Part shown: piece by piece, positions 9,450-19,058 of the stretch
How the letters are laid out: every line of letters starts with the position of its first letter
How positions within the stretch are numbered: position 1 is the stretch's first letter
Source: Sphingomonas sp. YR710
GTDB taxonomy: Bacteria; Pseudomonadota; Alphaproteobacteria; Sphingomonadales; Sphingomonadaceae
Direction of reading: 5' to 3'
Length of the DNA: 64,000 nt
Assembly: GCF_900101455.1 (NCBI RefSeq)
Contig: NZ_FMZJ01000016.1
Coordinates: 1 to 64,000, forward strand
The notes under the pieces: model-generated
What the model was told of the DNA's origin: nothing
Database searches by the model: none
Seen by the model: only the letters and a program-made list of their open reading frames with translations
Made by a program: the position numbers and the translations under genes

Positions 9450-12227
9450 ATGCGAACGATGCGATTGAAGGTCTGTCTGACCGCGTTGACGATTGGCTTG
9501 AGTGCGGCCGGAGCGGTCGCGGCCCCGCCGGCACCTGTTGCGTCGCAAAAAATGGCATTCGACATTCCGGCACAGCCGCTCAAGGATGCCCTGTACGCGC
9601 TGTCGGTCCAATCGGGGCTGCGCATTCTGTTTCCCTATGACGATATTGCCGGGATGCGATCGCGTGCCGTGCGCGGCCATATGGCGCCGGAACGGGTGCT
9701 GGCGAAATTGATCGAGGGAACGCCGCTGCGGCTGGCAATGTCCCGTGATGGCATGGTTGCCTTGTCGTCGACCCTGCCGCGGAGGGCCGAGCAACGCCGC
9801 CCGGGAATCGTCCAGATTGCGCAGGCATCGATGTCGACGCCGGAAAGCGACGCGACGCTGATGGCGATGGCGCAGACGCCCGCAAAGGCGCAGGCGCCGG
9901 CTGAATTACCGTCTGAAATCATTGTGACCGGAACGCGTCAGGTGACACGTACGGTGGCGGAAAGCCTGGCGCCGATCGATGTCTTTTCGGCCAAGGACCT
10001 CCAGACCAGCGGTAAGCAATCGGTGCGCGATCTGCTCGGCACATTGATGCCGTCAATCAACGTGTCGAACAGCGGTGCAGGGGCCAGTTTCGCGGTCAAG
10101 ACCCTGTCACTGCGCGGTCTGGGTGGAGATCAGTTGCTGGTGCTGGTCAACGGCAAGCGCCGCCACAACACCGCGACTTTGTTCATCAACGGCACCACCC
10201 AGAACGGGCAGTCGCCGCCCGATCTCGATCTCATTCCATCGAACAGTATCGCCAGGATCGAGGTGCTGCGCGATGGCGCCTCGGCGCAATATGGATCGGA
10301 TGCGATTGCCGGTGTCGTCAACATCATCATGAAGAGCGATCTTTCGGGCGGCGCGTCGGTGCTCGGCGGCGGCACGTGGGATGGCGGCGGCACGCAGGGG
10401 CGCTTTCAGGTCGATCATGGTTTCGCCTTCGGCAATGGTGGCCAGATTCACCTGTCGGCGGACGGCGCGTTGCAGGGCCGCACGTTCCGCAGCGCCCCCA
10501 ACCCGGCCCAATATTATTTCAACATCGCGCCAGGCGTTCGCGACCCGCGCGAACTGACCGTCGATCGCAATCGCAACAAGGGCGGGCAACCCGAATCTTA
10601 CGGTATCAATCTCGGTTATGACGCGACTTTGCCGGTCGGCAATCTCGAACTTTACAGCTTCGGCACCTTTTCGAAACGACACACCGACGCCTGGCTTACT
10701 TATCGCGTCCCGATGGCAACCAACAATATCATCGAGGTCTATCCGGAAGGCTATAGCCCGCATCTGCATGTCCACGATCTCGATTATCAGGTCGCGGCCG
10801 GTCTCCGCGGGGATATCCCGATGGGCTTCCACATGGATCTGAGCACAACCTATGCGTCTGATCAGGCCAAATATGTCGAGACGACCGCGCTCAACGCATC
10901 GCTCGGCCCGAACAGCCCGACTACTTTCTACATCGGCAAGGTCCGGGCGACCGAGTGGACCAGCAACCTTGACCTCCACAAGGACGTCGAACTTGGCCTT
11001 GTCGAGCCATTGTCATTTGCGCTTGGGGCCGAATATCGCCGGAATAGCTACACGATCGGTGCGGGCGAGCCTGCGTCCTACATCGATGGGGGCTATCGAT
11101 CGCTGACCGGGCCGCTGGCCGGCGTGCTGCGAACGTCGGGATCGCAGGGTGTGACCGGCTTTCCGCCGTCGGCCGCGGGCACCTTCTCGCGGCATAGCTG
11201 GAGCGCCTATCTGAATCTCGAACAGAAGCTGATCGACGGCGTCGAAGTCGCGCTGGCCGGGCGGCACGAGGATTATTCGGACTTCGGCACCACCAATACC
11301 GGCAAGGCCTCGATCCGCATCGAGCCCATCACCGGCGTGGCGCTGCGCGGTACCGCCAGCACAGGTTTCCGCGCGCCGACGCTCCAGCAGCAGCATTATG
11401 CATCGGCGAGCACGATCAACGTCGGTGGTGTGCTGTTGCCCGTGCAGGCACTGCCGGTCGACAGTCCTGCGGCGGTCGCGCTGGGGGCGACCCCGCTCAA
11501 GGCCGAAAAGTCGGTCAACTATTCGGCGGGCCTGGTGCTCACGCCGGTCCGTCGCCTCAACATCACGATCGATGCCTATCAGGTGAAGATCACCAACCGC
11601 ATCCTGCTGAGCGAGACATTGCAGGGCCCGCTGGTGATCAGCGTGCTGCGCGCGGCAGGAATCACGGCGTCGGCTGGCGGCTTCTATTTCTCCAACGCTG
11701 CCGATACGCGGACGCGCGGCCTGGATATCGTGGGCACCTACAAGGCGGAGCTTGGCGATTTGGGCATGGCCAATTTCACCCTGTCGGCCAACTTCAACAA
11801 GACGGTCTTCACGCACGTCGATTCGCCGCCGGCGGCACTCGCCGGACTGGTGCTCATCGGGCGCAGCAAGCAGGGCGATTTCACCAAGGGCACGCCGCGC
11901 AACAAGCTGATTGCCAACGTCAACTGGGTGAAGGGCGCGGTTTCACTGAACCTGCGCGCGACACGCTATGGCAAAGTCGTTCAGGTCCACCCGACCGATC
12001 CCACGCTCGATGCTGCGATCGATCCCAAGGTGATCTTCGATGTCGAGGCGGGGGTAGATCTGACCAAGGGGATCAAGGTGTCGGCCGGCGCGAACAACCT
12101 GTTCAATATCTACCCGAACAAATTGGTGACCGCGCTGCAGGGCAATGGCTTCTCGCTCTACAATCAATATTCGCCCTACGGGACGAGTGGCGGCTTTTAT
12201 TACGGCAAGCTGAGCTTCACTTTCTAA
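9450..12227 (+). CDS. TonB-dependent receptor with N-terminal STN signalling domain
   Basis: A 925-residue outer-membrane receptor. A signal peptide (about residues 1-25) is followed by an STN domain (FDIPAQPLKDALYALSVQSG and following, about 38-110). A linker and TonB-box-like EIIVTGTRQ lead into the plug (LSLRGLGGDQLLVLVNGKR, IEVLRDGASAQYGSDAIAG) and a beta-barrel ending in KLSFTF, with the usual terminal Phe. STN domains in such receptors normally signal to a FecR-type anti-sigma factor, but no fecR/fecI pair is nearby, so the partner would have to be elsewhere. It precedes an exported amidohydrolase and may import its substrates or products. Ligand unknown. Confidence 0.92.
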   Translation: MRTMRLKVCLTALTIGLSAAGAVAAPPAPVASQKMAFDIPAQPLKDALYALSVQSGLRILFPYDDIAGMRSRAVRGHMAPERVLAKLIEGTPLRLAMSRDGMVALSSTLPRRAEQRRPGIVQIAQASMSTPESDATLMAMAQTPAKAQAPAELPSEIIVTGTRQVTRTVAESLAPIDVFSAKDLQTSGKQSVRDLLGTLMPSINVSNSGAGASFAVKTLSLRGLGGDQLLVLVNGKRRHNTATLFINGTTQNGQSPPDLDLIPSNSIARIEVLRDGASAQYGSDAIAGVVNIIMKSDLSGGASVLGGGTWDGGGTQGRFQVDHGFAFGNGGQIHLSADGALQGRTFRSAPNPAQYYFNIAPGVRDPRELTVDRNRNKGGQPESYGINLGYDATLPVGNLELYSFGTFSKRHTDAWLTYRVPMATNNIIEVYPEGYSPHLHVHDLDYQVAAGLRGDIPMGFHMDLSTTYASDQAKYVETTALNASLGPNSPTTFYIGKVRATEWTSNLDLHKDVELGLVEPLSFALGAEYRRNSYTIGAGEPASYIDGGYRSLTGPLAGVLRTSGSQGVTGFPPSAAGTFSRHSWSAYLNLEQKLIDGVEVALAGRHEDYSDFGTTNTGKASIRIEPITGVALRGTASTGFRAPTLQQQHYASASTINVGGVLLPVQALPVDSPAAVALGATPLKAEKSVNYSAGLVLTPVRRLNITIDAYQVKITNRILLSETLQGPLVISVLRAAGITASAGGFYFSNAADTRTRGLDIVGTYKAELGDLGMANFTLSANFNKTVFTHVDSPPAALAGLVLIGRSKQGDFTKGTPRNKLIANVNWVKGAVSLNLRATRYGKVVQVHPTDPTLDAAIDPKVIFDVEAGVDLTKGIKVSAGANNLFNIYPNKLVTALQGNGFSLYNQYSPYGTSGGFYYGKLSFTF

Positions 12228-12231
12228 CTTG

Positions 12232-12275
12232 CTTCGTCCTTGTTCGGCACTCCCGCTTTCGCGGGATTGACGAAG
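12232..12275 (+). terminator. Nested hairpin after the STN TonB receptor
   Basis: An inner stem TCCCGC-TTTC-GCGGGA (12251-12266) sits inside an outer pair CTTCGTC (12232-12238) / GACGAAG (12269-12275). It starts a few bases after the receptor stop. There is no T run, so it may be a partial terminator or an mRNA end stabiliser. It resembles dispersed palindromes common in alphaproteobacterial genomes. Confidence 0.5.
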
Positions 12276-12317
12276 GGGAACAGCGAAAGGGCGTCACTTT
12301 GAAAAGCGGGGCATTTC

Positions 12318-15300
12318 ATGGCCGATCTTGAAATCAGTCGGCGCGGCGCCCTCGCTCTGGGCGGTGTCGGTCTGCTCACGGCGGGCGGCGGTGCTTCGCT
12401 CGGCAAGAGCGGCGCCGGCCGGCCGTCACCTTCGACGGAAATTCTGGTCGACGTTATCGAAGCGACCAATGTGGCGCTCGCGGTGTCGCCCGATGGCCAG
12501 ACCATCGCTTTCGATCTGCTCGGCATATTGTGGACGATGCCGATTACCGGTGGCACGCCGAAGCGGCTGACCGGCGATTTCGACGATCTCGGCCAGCCCG
12601 ACTGGTCACCAGATGGCAAGAGGATCGCCTTCCAATCCTATCGCAGCGGCAATTTCCACCTCTGGTCGGTTGCAGCCGACGGATCGGATCTGCAGCCGCA
12701 TACGGCGGGCACCAACGATCATCGCGAACCGCGCTTCTCGCCGGACGGTCGCACCCTGGCTTTTTCATCGGATCGCAGCGAAGGCCGTTATGCGATCCAC
12801 CTGCTCGATTTCGCCACCGGGCAGATCAGGCTGGTCTCCCACGGCAAGTCGCAGGATTCGGAGCCGACCTGGTCGCCCGATGGCAAGAAACTGGCTTATG
12901 TCGCGGACGGCACCCGGTTGATGGTGATCGATCTGGCCACGAACATGGCCGCGCAAATGGCATCGGTTCCACCCTCGGGCGATCGGTTCCGGCCGTCCGA
13001 ACTGAAGGCGCCGAGTTTCGCGCCCGATGGGTCGATCGCTTATGTCCGGGTCGATGCCGGCGGAGTCACTTTGGTGCGTTCGGGCAAGGATATCGTGGCG
13101 GGGGAGGATTTCTATCCGTTCCGGCCCGCCTGGCTGGCCGATGGCGGTTTCTTCTACGGTGCGACCGGCAAGATCTGGCGGCGTGCGGCCGATGGGACGG
13201 CCACCCCCGTGCCGTTCAGCATGAAGGTGCCGGTATCGCGTCCCAATTACGTCAAGAAGCGGCGCGATTTCGATTCCAGCGTAGCGAAACCTGTGGTTGG
13301 TATCGGCGCGCCAGTGCTGTCGCCCGACGGCAAAAATATCGCCTTTCGCGCGCTCAACGATATCTGGCTGCTGCCCATCGGCGGTGCGCCGTCGCGGCTG
13401 ATCGCCGGGCCGGCCTATAAATGTGATCCGGCTTGGTCGCCGGACGGTGCGACGCTCGCTTATTCGTGCGATCGCGGCGGTACGCTCGATCTATGGCTGC
13501 GCGACATGGCGACGGGCAAGGACCGCCAGCTCACCAATTTGAAGGATGCGGCGGCTGTCTCGGGCGCCTGGTCGCAGGACGGCAAGCTGATCGCCTTCCT
13601 CAATCAGGAAGGTGCGCTGCACACCGTGGAGGTCGCCACCGGTGCGGTCCAGAAAATCTATGATCCGCTGTGGGAGCCGGGCAAGCCGAGCTTTGGTCCC
13701 GGCGGCCGCTGCATCGCGATGGCGGCGTTCAAGCCGACGGCGGCGCGCTACCGCGAAGGCTTGAGCGAAATCCTGACGATCGATCGCGGCACCGGCAAGG
13801 GGATCTACGCGCCGGTCGCGCCCGGCAAGTCGCTGGGCACGCGCGGCGACGACGGGCCGGTCTGGTCGCCCGACGGCAAGAGCATGGCGTTCGTCTTCGC
13901 GAGCACTTTGTGGGTCGCGCCGGTCGACGAGACCGGCGCTTTTACCGGCTCACCGCGCAAGATCACCAGTGAGACCAGCGACGCGGTCAGCTGGAGCGGG
14001 GATTCGCGGACCTTGCTCTATCTGTCGAACGGCAAATTGCGCCTCGTTTCGGCAAGCGGCGGTGCGTCAAAAACGGTGCCCTGCGCAATCACATGGGCCA
14101 ATAACCGGCCGACGGCGCGAACGATCGTGCGGACGAGCCGGCTGTGGGATAGCAGCGCGCCGGTTTACAAACCCGATGTCGACGTGATCATCGATGGCAA
14201 CCGCATCGTTGGAGTGGCCGCGCATGGCGGCACGCCGCCGACGGACGCCAATGCGAAATTCATCGACGGTTCGGGCCTGACGATGCTGCCGGGCCTGATC
14301 GACATGCATACCCATCGCCAGATGCAGGGCTATGGCTATGGCGATCGCATGGGGCGGCTGTGGCTGGCGATGGGCGTCACGGCGACGCGCTCGCCGGGCT
14401 GCCCGGCTTATCATATGGTCGAGGATCGCGAATCGATCGATTCCGGCGCCCGTATCGGCGCGCGCCACTTCGCGACCGGCGAGGCGATCGATGGTTCGCG
14501 CATCTTCTACAATTTCATGCGCCCCGTCACCGAGCCGGGGCAGATGGCGCTCGAACTCGCACGCGCCGAGGCGCTCTCCTACGACATGATCAAGACCTAT
14601 GTGCGGCTGCGCCACGCCGATCAGGCGGCGGTGACGGCGCAGGCGCACAAGATGGGCATGCATGTCAGCTCGCATTACCATTATCCGGCTTTGCACAGCG
14701 GGGTCGATTGCATGGAGCATCTCGGCGCCACCAATCGCTACGGCTATTCGCGCACGATCACGTCGCTGGGCGCCGGCTATCAGGATGTGACCGGGCTGTT
14801 CGCGGCGGCGAAGGCCGGGCGTACCCCGACCCTGTTCAGCGCATCGGTGCTGCTCGGCGAGGACGATTCGCTGGTGCGCGACACGCGCATCCGCACGCTC
14901 TTCCCGCCATGGGATTATGCCAAGCTGCTCGCACGGATGAAGGCGATGCGCGATGCCGATCGGGTGCCGTTGCTGGCGTCGCTTCGCCGCAATGTCGACC
15001 AGATCAAGGCGACGATCGCGCAAGGCTGGCATGTCATTTCGGGCACCGACGCGCCGATCGATTTCGTCGCGGTCAGCCTGCATCTCAATTTGCGCGGGAT
15101 GGTGAAATATGGCGTGTCCTGCCACGATGCCCTGCTCAGCGCGACGCGCCATTCGGGCGAATTTCTGGGCGAACCGATCGGGGCGGTCGCGCCCGGCATG
15201 CTCGCCGATCTGATCCTGGTCGACGGCGATCCGCTGACGAAGATCGAGGACGCCGCCGCCGTCCGCCAGGTGATGGTCAACGGCGTGATGCACACGCCCG

Positions 15301-15461
15301 AGGCGCTGATGGCCCCGTTCGCGGCCCGCGTGGCATCGGCGGTGCGCAACGAGGAGTTGGCGCCGATCGCCGCCGCTCATCAGCATTATTGGTGGCAGAC
15401 GGCGGAATATGTCGAGAGCAGCCGGGCCGCCTGCTGCGCGGGGCATTCGGCGAAGGCGTGA
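12318..15461 (+). CDS. Exported TolB-like beta-propeller / amidohydrolase fusion
   Basis: A 1047-residue two-domain protein. The N-terminus has a twin-arginine-like signal (ISRRGALALGGVGLL). Residues about 45-600 hold repeated WSPDGK-type PD40/TolB blades (SPDGKRIAF, SPDGRTLAFSSDRS, SPDGKKLAYV and others). The C-terminal third is an amidohydrolase: metal motif LIDMHTHRQ at about residues 660-667, a histidine segment HVSSHYHYP, catalytic-type GTDAP and PGMLADLILVDGDPL. Such fusions are annotated as imidazolonepropionase-like hydrolases or peptidases; the substrate is not known. It is probably periplasmic, downstream of a TonB receptor and convergent with a secreted adenosine-deaminase-like enzyme, hinting at processing of imported nucleosides, ureides or small peptides. 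Confidence 0.85.
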   Translation: MADLEISRRGALALGGVGLLTAGGGASLGKSGAGRPSPSTEILVDVIEATNVALAVSPDGQTIAFDLLGILWTMPITGGTPKRLTGDFDDLGQPDWSPDGKRIAFQSYRSGNFHLWSVAADGSDLQPHTAGTNDHREPRFSPDGRTLAFSSDRSEGRYAIHLLDFATGQIRLVSHGKSQDSEPTWSPDGKKLAYVADGTRLMVIDLATNMAAQMASVPPSGDRFRPSELKAPSFAPDGSIAYVRVDAGGVTLVRSGKDIVAGEDFYPFRPAWLADGGFFYGATGKIWRRAADGTATPVPFSMKVPVSRPNYVKKRRDFDSSVAKPVVGIGAPVLSPDGKNIAFRALNDIWLLPIGGAPSRLIAGPAYKCDPAWSPDGATLAYSCDRGGTLDLWLRDMATGKDRQLTNLKDAAAVSGAWSQDGKLIAFLNQEGALHTVEVATGAVQKIYDPLWEPGKPSFGPGGRCIAMAAFKPTAARYREGLSEILTIDRGTGKGIYAPVAPGKSLGTRGDDGPVWSPDGKSMAFVFASTLWVAPVDETGAFTGSPRKITSETSDAVSWSGDSRTLLYLSNGKLRLVSASGGASKTVPCAITWANNRPTARTIVRTSRLWDSSAPVYKPDVDVIIDGNRIVGVAAHGGTPPTDANAKFIDGSGLTMLPGLIDMHTHRQMQGYGYGDRMGRLWLAMGVTATRSPGCPAYHMVEDRESIDSGARIGARHFATGEAIDGSRIFYNFMRPVTEPGQMALELARAEALSYDMIKTYVRLRHADQAAVTAQAHKMGMHVSSHYHYPALHSGVDCMEHLGATNRYGYSRTITSLGAGYQDVTGLFAAAKAGRTPTLFSASVLLGEDDSLVRDTRIRTLFPPWDYAKLLARMKAMRDADRVPLLASLRRNVDQIKATIAQGWHVISGTDAPIDFVAVSLHLNLRGMVKYGVSCHDALLSATRHSGEFLGEPIGAVAPGMLADLILVDGDPLTKIEDAAAVRQVMVNGVMHTPEALMAPFAARVASAVRNEELAPIAAAHQHYWWQTAEYVESSRAACCAGHSAKA

Positions 15462-15585
15462 ATCTCCCCTCCCTGCAAGGGAGGGGAAGCGAGCGTCTCC
15501 GCCGGAACCGAAGCGCCGTCGGCGGCATCGAGCCACCTTCGTCGCTACCCACCCCTTGATCCCCTCCCTAGAAGGGAGGGGAGTT
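15462..15585. repeat. REPIN-like doublet between two convergent genes
   Basis: Two copies of the palindrome TCCCCTCCCT-(3 nt)-AGGGAGGGGA lie at 15465-15487 and 15460+100 (15560-15582), about 72 bp apart. The pair begins one base after the amidohydrolase stop. It contains the stop codon of the opposing gene (15568-15570), whose last residues NSPPF come from the element. It may act as a two-way transcription terminator. Confidence 0.75.
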
Positions 15586-17094
15586 CTTGCTGCTTGCCGC
15601 CTCGAACGATGCAAAATCGCGCTCCAACTTCCATTGCAGCGTGGCGCGGGGGCTCGTGGCGAGGAAGGTGGTGCATGCGGGAGAGGCTCCGTTGGCGCAG
15701 GCCGGAACCCTGGCCCCGCCCGCTCGAGCAGCCCACAGACTCGGTCCCTGCACGAACGCATATTGCAGCCCGTCGCGCGCGATTTGCTTGAGGTCTGGAT
15801 ACCGCAGCCCCTGCTCGGTGACGGCGCGCAGATATTCGTTGGTCATGTCGCTGCGTGAGACGCCCTCGTCATCGGTCGACAGAACGACGGGAACTCCGGC
15901 GGCGCGGTAGAGCTTCAGCGGATGCTCCTTGCCCTTCACGCCCAGGATCACCGCATTGCTGGTGAGGTTGATCTCCACCGCGACATGATCGCTGGCCATG
16001 CGTCGGAGCAAAGCGGGGGCATCCGCCTCATACGCGATATCGACGCCATGGCCGATGCGTCGCGCCCCAGCCACCGTCACCGCATCATGAATGTGGAAGC
16101 GCAGGTCGCGTGGCGGCACCAGCCCCAAAGTGAGTTCGCCCGCATGGAGCGACATCGCGACATTGGGATGGCGGGCGTGCAGGAAGGCGATCATCCGCAT
16201 ATGCAGTGAATAGTCGCGCCGCGGCACCGGCTCATGTTCGGGGGCAACGATGTTTATGCCCACGAAGCGCGGATCGGCTTCGGCCAGCGCAAAGCCCAGC
16301 GCCAGTTGCGCGAACACCTGCGCAGGCGCCAGATTGCGCAGCGCCGAGACCAGATAGCGCGTCTCGACAGTGCAGGCCGGCGTCGGCGATGCACCACCGC
16401 AGCCTTCGATTGCTGCTGCATTTGCCTCGTCATGGTCCATGTCGGCGCGTGCCTTGGTGATCGCCGCCGGCATGCCCGGCGCGATCGACTTGGCCAGCGC
16501 TTCAAAATCGGTCGGATCGCTCACCGCCATGACGGCGGGCATGAGGTCAAGCATCGCGCGGGGCAGGGTCATCAGTTCGAGATAGCTGACACGATCATAA
16601 GCGGCCTGCTCGCGCGCCGCCGCGATCATCCTGCCACTATTGCCGCGCGACGCAGCGCCGAATGCGGCGAAGGTCGAGAAGAAGCGGTCGTGGCCGGGAA
16701 TACGAGGGTCGCCGACACCATTTTCGAAGCCGCGCGTCGAAATCGCATCGATTACGCGCTCATAACGGGCTGCGTCGGCGGTAAGTCCGTGCGCGGGCAC
16801 CCGGTTGGGCGCATCGCAGGGCGGCGGTACGATCGTGTCGGTATCGGTCGCTATGCACAGCCCCGCTTCGTCGGCCCAGGCCAGGAAATCCTCGGCATAG
16901 ACCGATCCGCCGAGATGATTGTGGAGATCGCCGCCCTTGGGCATCGCTTGCAGAAATATCCGCAGCTGTGCGCTGTCGCTGGCGATGCGGTCGAGCGCAG
17001 CGGCCGTTCGTGCCTCGGCGCTCGGCGGGGCCTTGGCGATCGCATGGGCGGGCGCCAGCACGGCAAGTGTCAGCAAGGCGGCGGCAACGCGCAT
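15568..17094 (-). CDS. Secreted adenosine-deaminase-family enzyme
   Basis: A 508-residue zinc-dependent deaminase with an N-terminal signal peptide (MRVAAALLTLAVLAPAHAIA), so probably periplasmic. The metal and active-site motifs of the ADA superfamily are all present: GGDLHNHLGGSVY, MSLHAGELTLG, RIGHGVDIAYE and VVLSTDDEGVSR. It is longer than cytosolic ADA (about 340), like the ADGF-type secreted deaminases, and would convert adenosine or deoxyadenosine to inosine outside the cytoplasm. I chose ATG 17094 because AAGGGGGA precedes it by about 8 nt and the signal peptide begins there. The gene is divergent from the purine operon, sharing about 140 bp of control region. The last residues are encoded by a palindromic repeat. 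Confidence 0.85.
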   Translation of the reverse strand: MRVAAALLTLAVLAPAHAIAKAPPSAEARTAAALDRIASDSAQLRIFLQAMPKGGDLHNHLGGSVYAEDFLAWADEAGLCIATDTDTIVPPPCDAPNRVPAHGLTADAARYERVIDAISTRGFENGVGDPRIPGHDRFFSTFAAFGAASRGNSGRMIAAAREQAAYDRVSYLELMTLPRAMLDLMPAVMAVSDPTDFEALAKSIAPGMPAAITKARADMDHDEANAAAIEGCGGASPTPACTVETRYLVSALRNLAPAQVFAQLALGFALAEADPRFVGINIVAPEHEPVPRRDYSLHMRMIAFLHARHPNVAMSLHAGELTLGLVPPRDLRFHIHDAVTVAGARRIGHGVDIAYEADAPALLRRMASDHVAVEINLTSNAVILGVKGKEHPLKLYRAAGVPVVLSTDDEGVSRSDMTNEYLRAVTEQGLRYPDLKQIARDGLQYAFVQGPSLWAARAGGARVPACANGASPACTTFLATSPRATLQWKLERDFASFEAASSKNSPPF

Positions 17095-17173
17095 CGGAAA
17101 GTCCCCCTTCATCTTCTCGAATCCCCATAAACTGTTTGCGGCCGCAGCATGACGATCGCAAACCCAAATTTGC

Positions 17174-17203
17174 TTGAAAAGCCGCCACGGCTGGCGCACT
17201 AAT
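17174..17203 (+). promoter_or_regulatory. Candidate promoter of the purine operon
   Basis: TTGAAA (17174-17179) is followed 17-18 bp later by CACTAA/ACTAAT (17197-17203). This is the best -35/-10-like pair upstream of the first operon gene. It is a pattern match by eye only. Confidence 0.3.
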
Positions 17204-17205
17204 TC

Positions 17206-17219
17206 AGTAATCACTTACT
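17206..17219. promoter_or_regulatory. Candidate operator: AGTAA-TCAC-TTACT
   Basis: A 5-bp inverted repeat with a 4-bp spacer lies just downstream of the candidate -10, where a repressor would block transcription. The same half-sites (AGTAA / TTACT), but with an 8-bp spacer, form the perfect palindrome beside the TetR gene at 36291-36318. The spacing difference makes this tentative. Confidence 0.3.
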
Positions 17220-17234
17220 TCAAGGCGGGCTGTG

Positions 17235-17435
17235 ATGGAAGCGGTGCAGCATGGTGGACGAGACGAGGCCGATTTGGCCGACGCGGCGTTCGCTGTCGGG
17301 GTCGCCGCGTCGATCGGAATCGACCTGCCGGAAGCATGCGTCGAGGGTGTTGTCGCCAATCTTGCGCTGCTGCGTGGGCATGCGGCGCGGATCGACGATT
17401 TCGCGTTGCCCGGCGATATCGGGATAGCGGGATGA
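17235..17435 (+). CDS. hpxX: AtzG/HpxX-type small amidase subunit (DUF4089)
   Basis: A 66-residue protein of the DUF4089 type, recognisable by ADAAFAVGVAASIGIDLPE, then CVEGVVANLALLRGHAARIDDF. AtzG, the family's characterised member, is a small subunit that stabilises the amidase AtzE. In Klebsiella the hpxXY pair lies beside hpxW in the urate pathway. The stop overlaps the amidase start (ATGA), the expected coupling of two subunits. A GTG three bases upstream is an alternative start. Confidence 0.8.
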   Translation: MEAVQHGGRDEADLADAAFAVGVAASIGIDLPEACVEGVVANLALLRGHAARIDDFALPGDIGIAG

Positions 17436-18802
17436 GTGCGCGCGCGATCGCTGCCGATGTTCGGGCCGGCCGGCGGACGGCGCGTTCGTTGGCGGAGGCC
17501 GCTATCGCCGATATCGAGGCGCGTGACGGCGCCTATAACAGTGTCACCCGCCTGCTGATCGCCCGCGCCCATGCCGAGGCGGATGCGGTCGACGCGCAGA
17601 TTGCCGATGGCTGCGATCCGGGGCCGCTCGCCGGTGTGCCTTATGGCGTCAAGGATTTGTTCGATGTCGCGGGCCTGCCGACCACAGCGGGCGCGGGTAT
17701 GCGCGCCGATGCGTCGCCCGCGCTGGCGGACGCCGAGGCGGTCGAACGGATGCGCAAGGCGGGCGCCGTGCTCGTCGCCACGCTCAACATGGACGAATAT
17801 GCTTATGGTTTCGCGACGATCAATGCGGCCCATGGCACGACTCGCAACCCGCATGATGTGACCCGCCTTGCCGGCGGATCGTCGGGCGGATCGGCGGCGG
17901 CGGTGGCGGCAGGGCTGCTGCCGATCACCTTGGGATCGGATACCAACGGATCGATCCGGGTGCCGGCGTCGCTCACCGGCATCTACGGGTTGAAGCCGAG
18001 TCATGGTAGGCTGCCGATGGCCGGCGTCTTTCCGTTTGCTGAAAGTTTCGACGATATCGGGCCATTCGCGACTAACGCCGACGATCTTCGCGCGGCATGG
18101 TCGGTGTTGGCCGGCGGTGCTGGTGACGCGGATGCCGGGTCGGTGCGGGTTGCACGGCTTGGCGGCTGGTTCCGCGATAATGCGATTCCCGAGATGCTCG
18201 ATGGCGTCGATCGGGTCGCCGACGCGCTGGGCGGTGGCGCGATCATCGATCTGCCCGAGGTTGCGCGCGCGCGATCGGCGGCGTTCCTGATGACGGCGGC
18301 CGAAGGCGGCGCGCTGCACCTGCCCGAACTGCGCCGCCGTCCGCTGGCCTTCGACCCCGCGACCCGCGATCGGCTGATTGCCGGCGCGACCCTGCCGGCA
18401 TCGGTCTATCTGCGCGCGCAGCAGTTTCAAAATTGGTTTGCGGCGCGGGTGAAGGCGCTGTTCGTGCACCATGACGTGCTGATCGCGCCTGCCGTTCCGG
18501 GCTTCGCACCGCCGATCGATGCGCCCACGATCGCGATCGACGGCAAGATGGTACCGGCGCGCGCGCATCTGGGCATCTATACGCAGCCTTTGAGCTTCGT
18601 CGGGTTGGCCGTGGTGACGGTGCCGCTGTTGCGTCCGGGGCTGTTGCCGCTTGGCGTGCAGCTGGTCGGCGCGCCGGGCAGTGAGGCGATGCTGCTGGCA
18701 TTGGCGAGCCGGCTCGAGGCGGCCGGGGTTGCTGGCTTCACCGCGCCGGTCGCGCCTTGCTGGAAAGAGCCTGATCCGAGCTATGCGGAGCAGGACGCGT
18801 GA
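17432..18802 (+). CDS. hpxY: AtzE/HpxY-family amidase
   Basis: A 456-residue amidase-signature enzyme with the Ser-cisSer-Lys triad: Lys in PYGVKDLFD, cis-Ser in [15 protein letters not shown] and nucleophile Ser in [13 protein letters not shown] (the TNGS form is typical of the AtzE branch). AtzE hydrolyses 1-carboxybiuret in s-triazine degradation. The related HpxY is found in Klebsiella urate-degradation clusters, where oxalurate is a logical substrate. Here it pairs with a DUF4089 subunit and sits two genes before hpxW, so I favour a late ureide step (oxalurate to oxamate) over triazine metabolism. That substrate is inference from context. Confidence 0.82.
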   Translation: MSARAIAADVRAGRRTARSLAEAAIADIEARDGAYNSVTRLLIARAHAEADAVDAQIADGCDPGPLAGVPYGVKDLFDVAGLPTTAGAGMRADASPALADAEAVERMRKAGAVLVATLNMDEYAYGFATINAAHGTTRNPHDVTRLAGGSSGGSAAAVAAGLLPITLGSDTNGSIRVPASLTGIYGLKPSHGRLPMAGVFPFAESFDDIGPFATNADDLRAAWSVLAGGAGDADAGSVRVARLGGWFRDNAIPEMLDGVDRVADALGGGAIIDLPEVARARSAAFLMTAAEGGALHLPELRRRPLAFDPATRDRLIAGATLPASVYLRAQQFQNWFAARVKALFVHHDVLIAPAVPGFAPPIDAPTIAIDGKMVPARAHLGIYTQPLSFVGLAVVTVPLLRPGLLPLGVQLVGAPGSEAMLLALASRLEAAGVAGFTAPVAPCWKEPDPSYAEQDA

Positions 18803-18816
18803 AGGGGCTTTCTAAA

Positions 18817-18952
18817 ATTCCTCCCCGAGCAAACTCGGGGAGGTGGCAGCGCGAAGCGCTGACGGAGGGGCATGCGGAACGGCACCGCATACCGCTCCAC
18901 CACCCGCTACGCGGGCGGTTCCTCTCCCCGAGCAAGCTCGGGGAGGAATTTC
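18817..18952. repeat. REPIN-like doublet, family with CTCCCCGAG/CTCGGGGAG hairpins
   Basis: Two outer hairpins in opposite orientation (18820-18843 and 18924-18945, both flanked by AATTC/GAATT) enclose smaller palindromes (CAGCGC-GAA-GCGCTG at 18847-18861; CCCGC-TAC-GCGGG near 18903-18915). This inverted doublet lies between the amidase and the permease, the only sizeable gap in the front part of the operon. It has no reading frame of its own. Confidence 0.8.
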
Positions 18953-19058
18953 GGGGTGGCATTGCCAGCGGCCTGCCGGCTGTTAGGATGGCTGTATTCC
19001 CCGGGGGAACAGGGGGAGCGCTCATGGGAGGGGCAGGCGAACGAAAAGGGGGATTCGC

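Noticed and set aside
14067-15761. A 564-codon open frame on the minus strand
   Set aside because: Antisense to the amidohydrolase part of the fusion gene; no start signal or family motif.
17432-18802. AtzE-like amidase as part of a cyanuric acid / triazine degradation cluster
   Set aside because: No atzD, atzF or atzH-like gene is present, and all neighbours belong to purine and ureide breakdown.
18817-18952. Possible CRISPR array or riboswitch in the permease leader
   Set aside because: The repeats are inverted doublets, not regularly spaced direct repeats, and the same structure occurs inside coding genes, so it is a REP-type element rather than a metabolite-binding leader.
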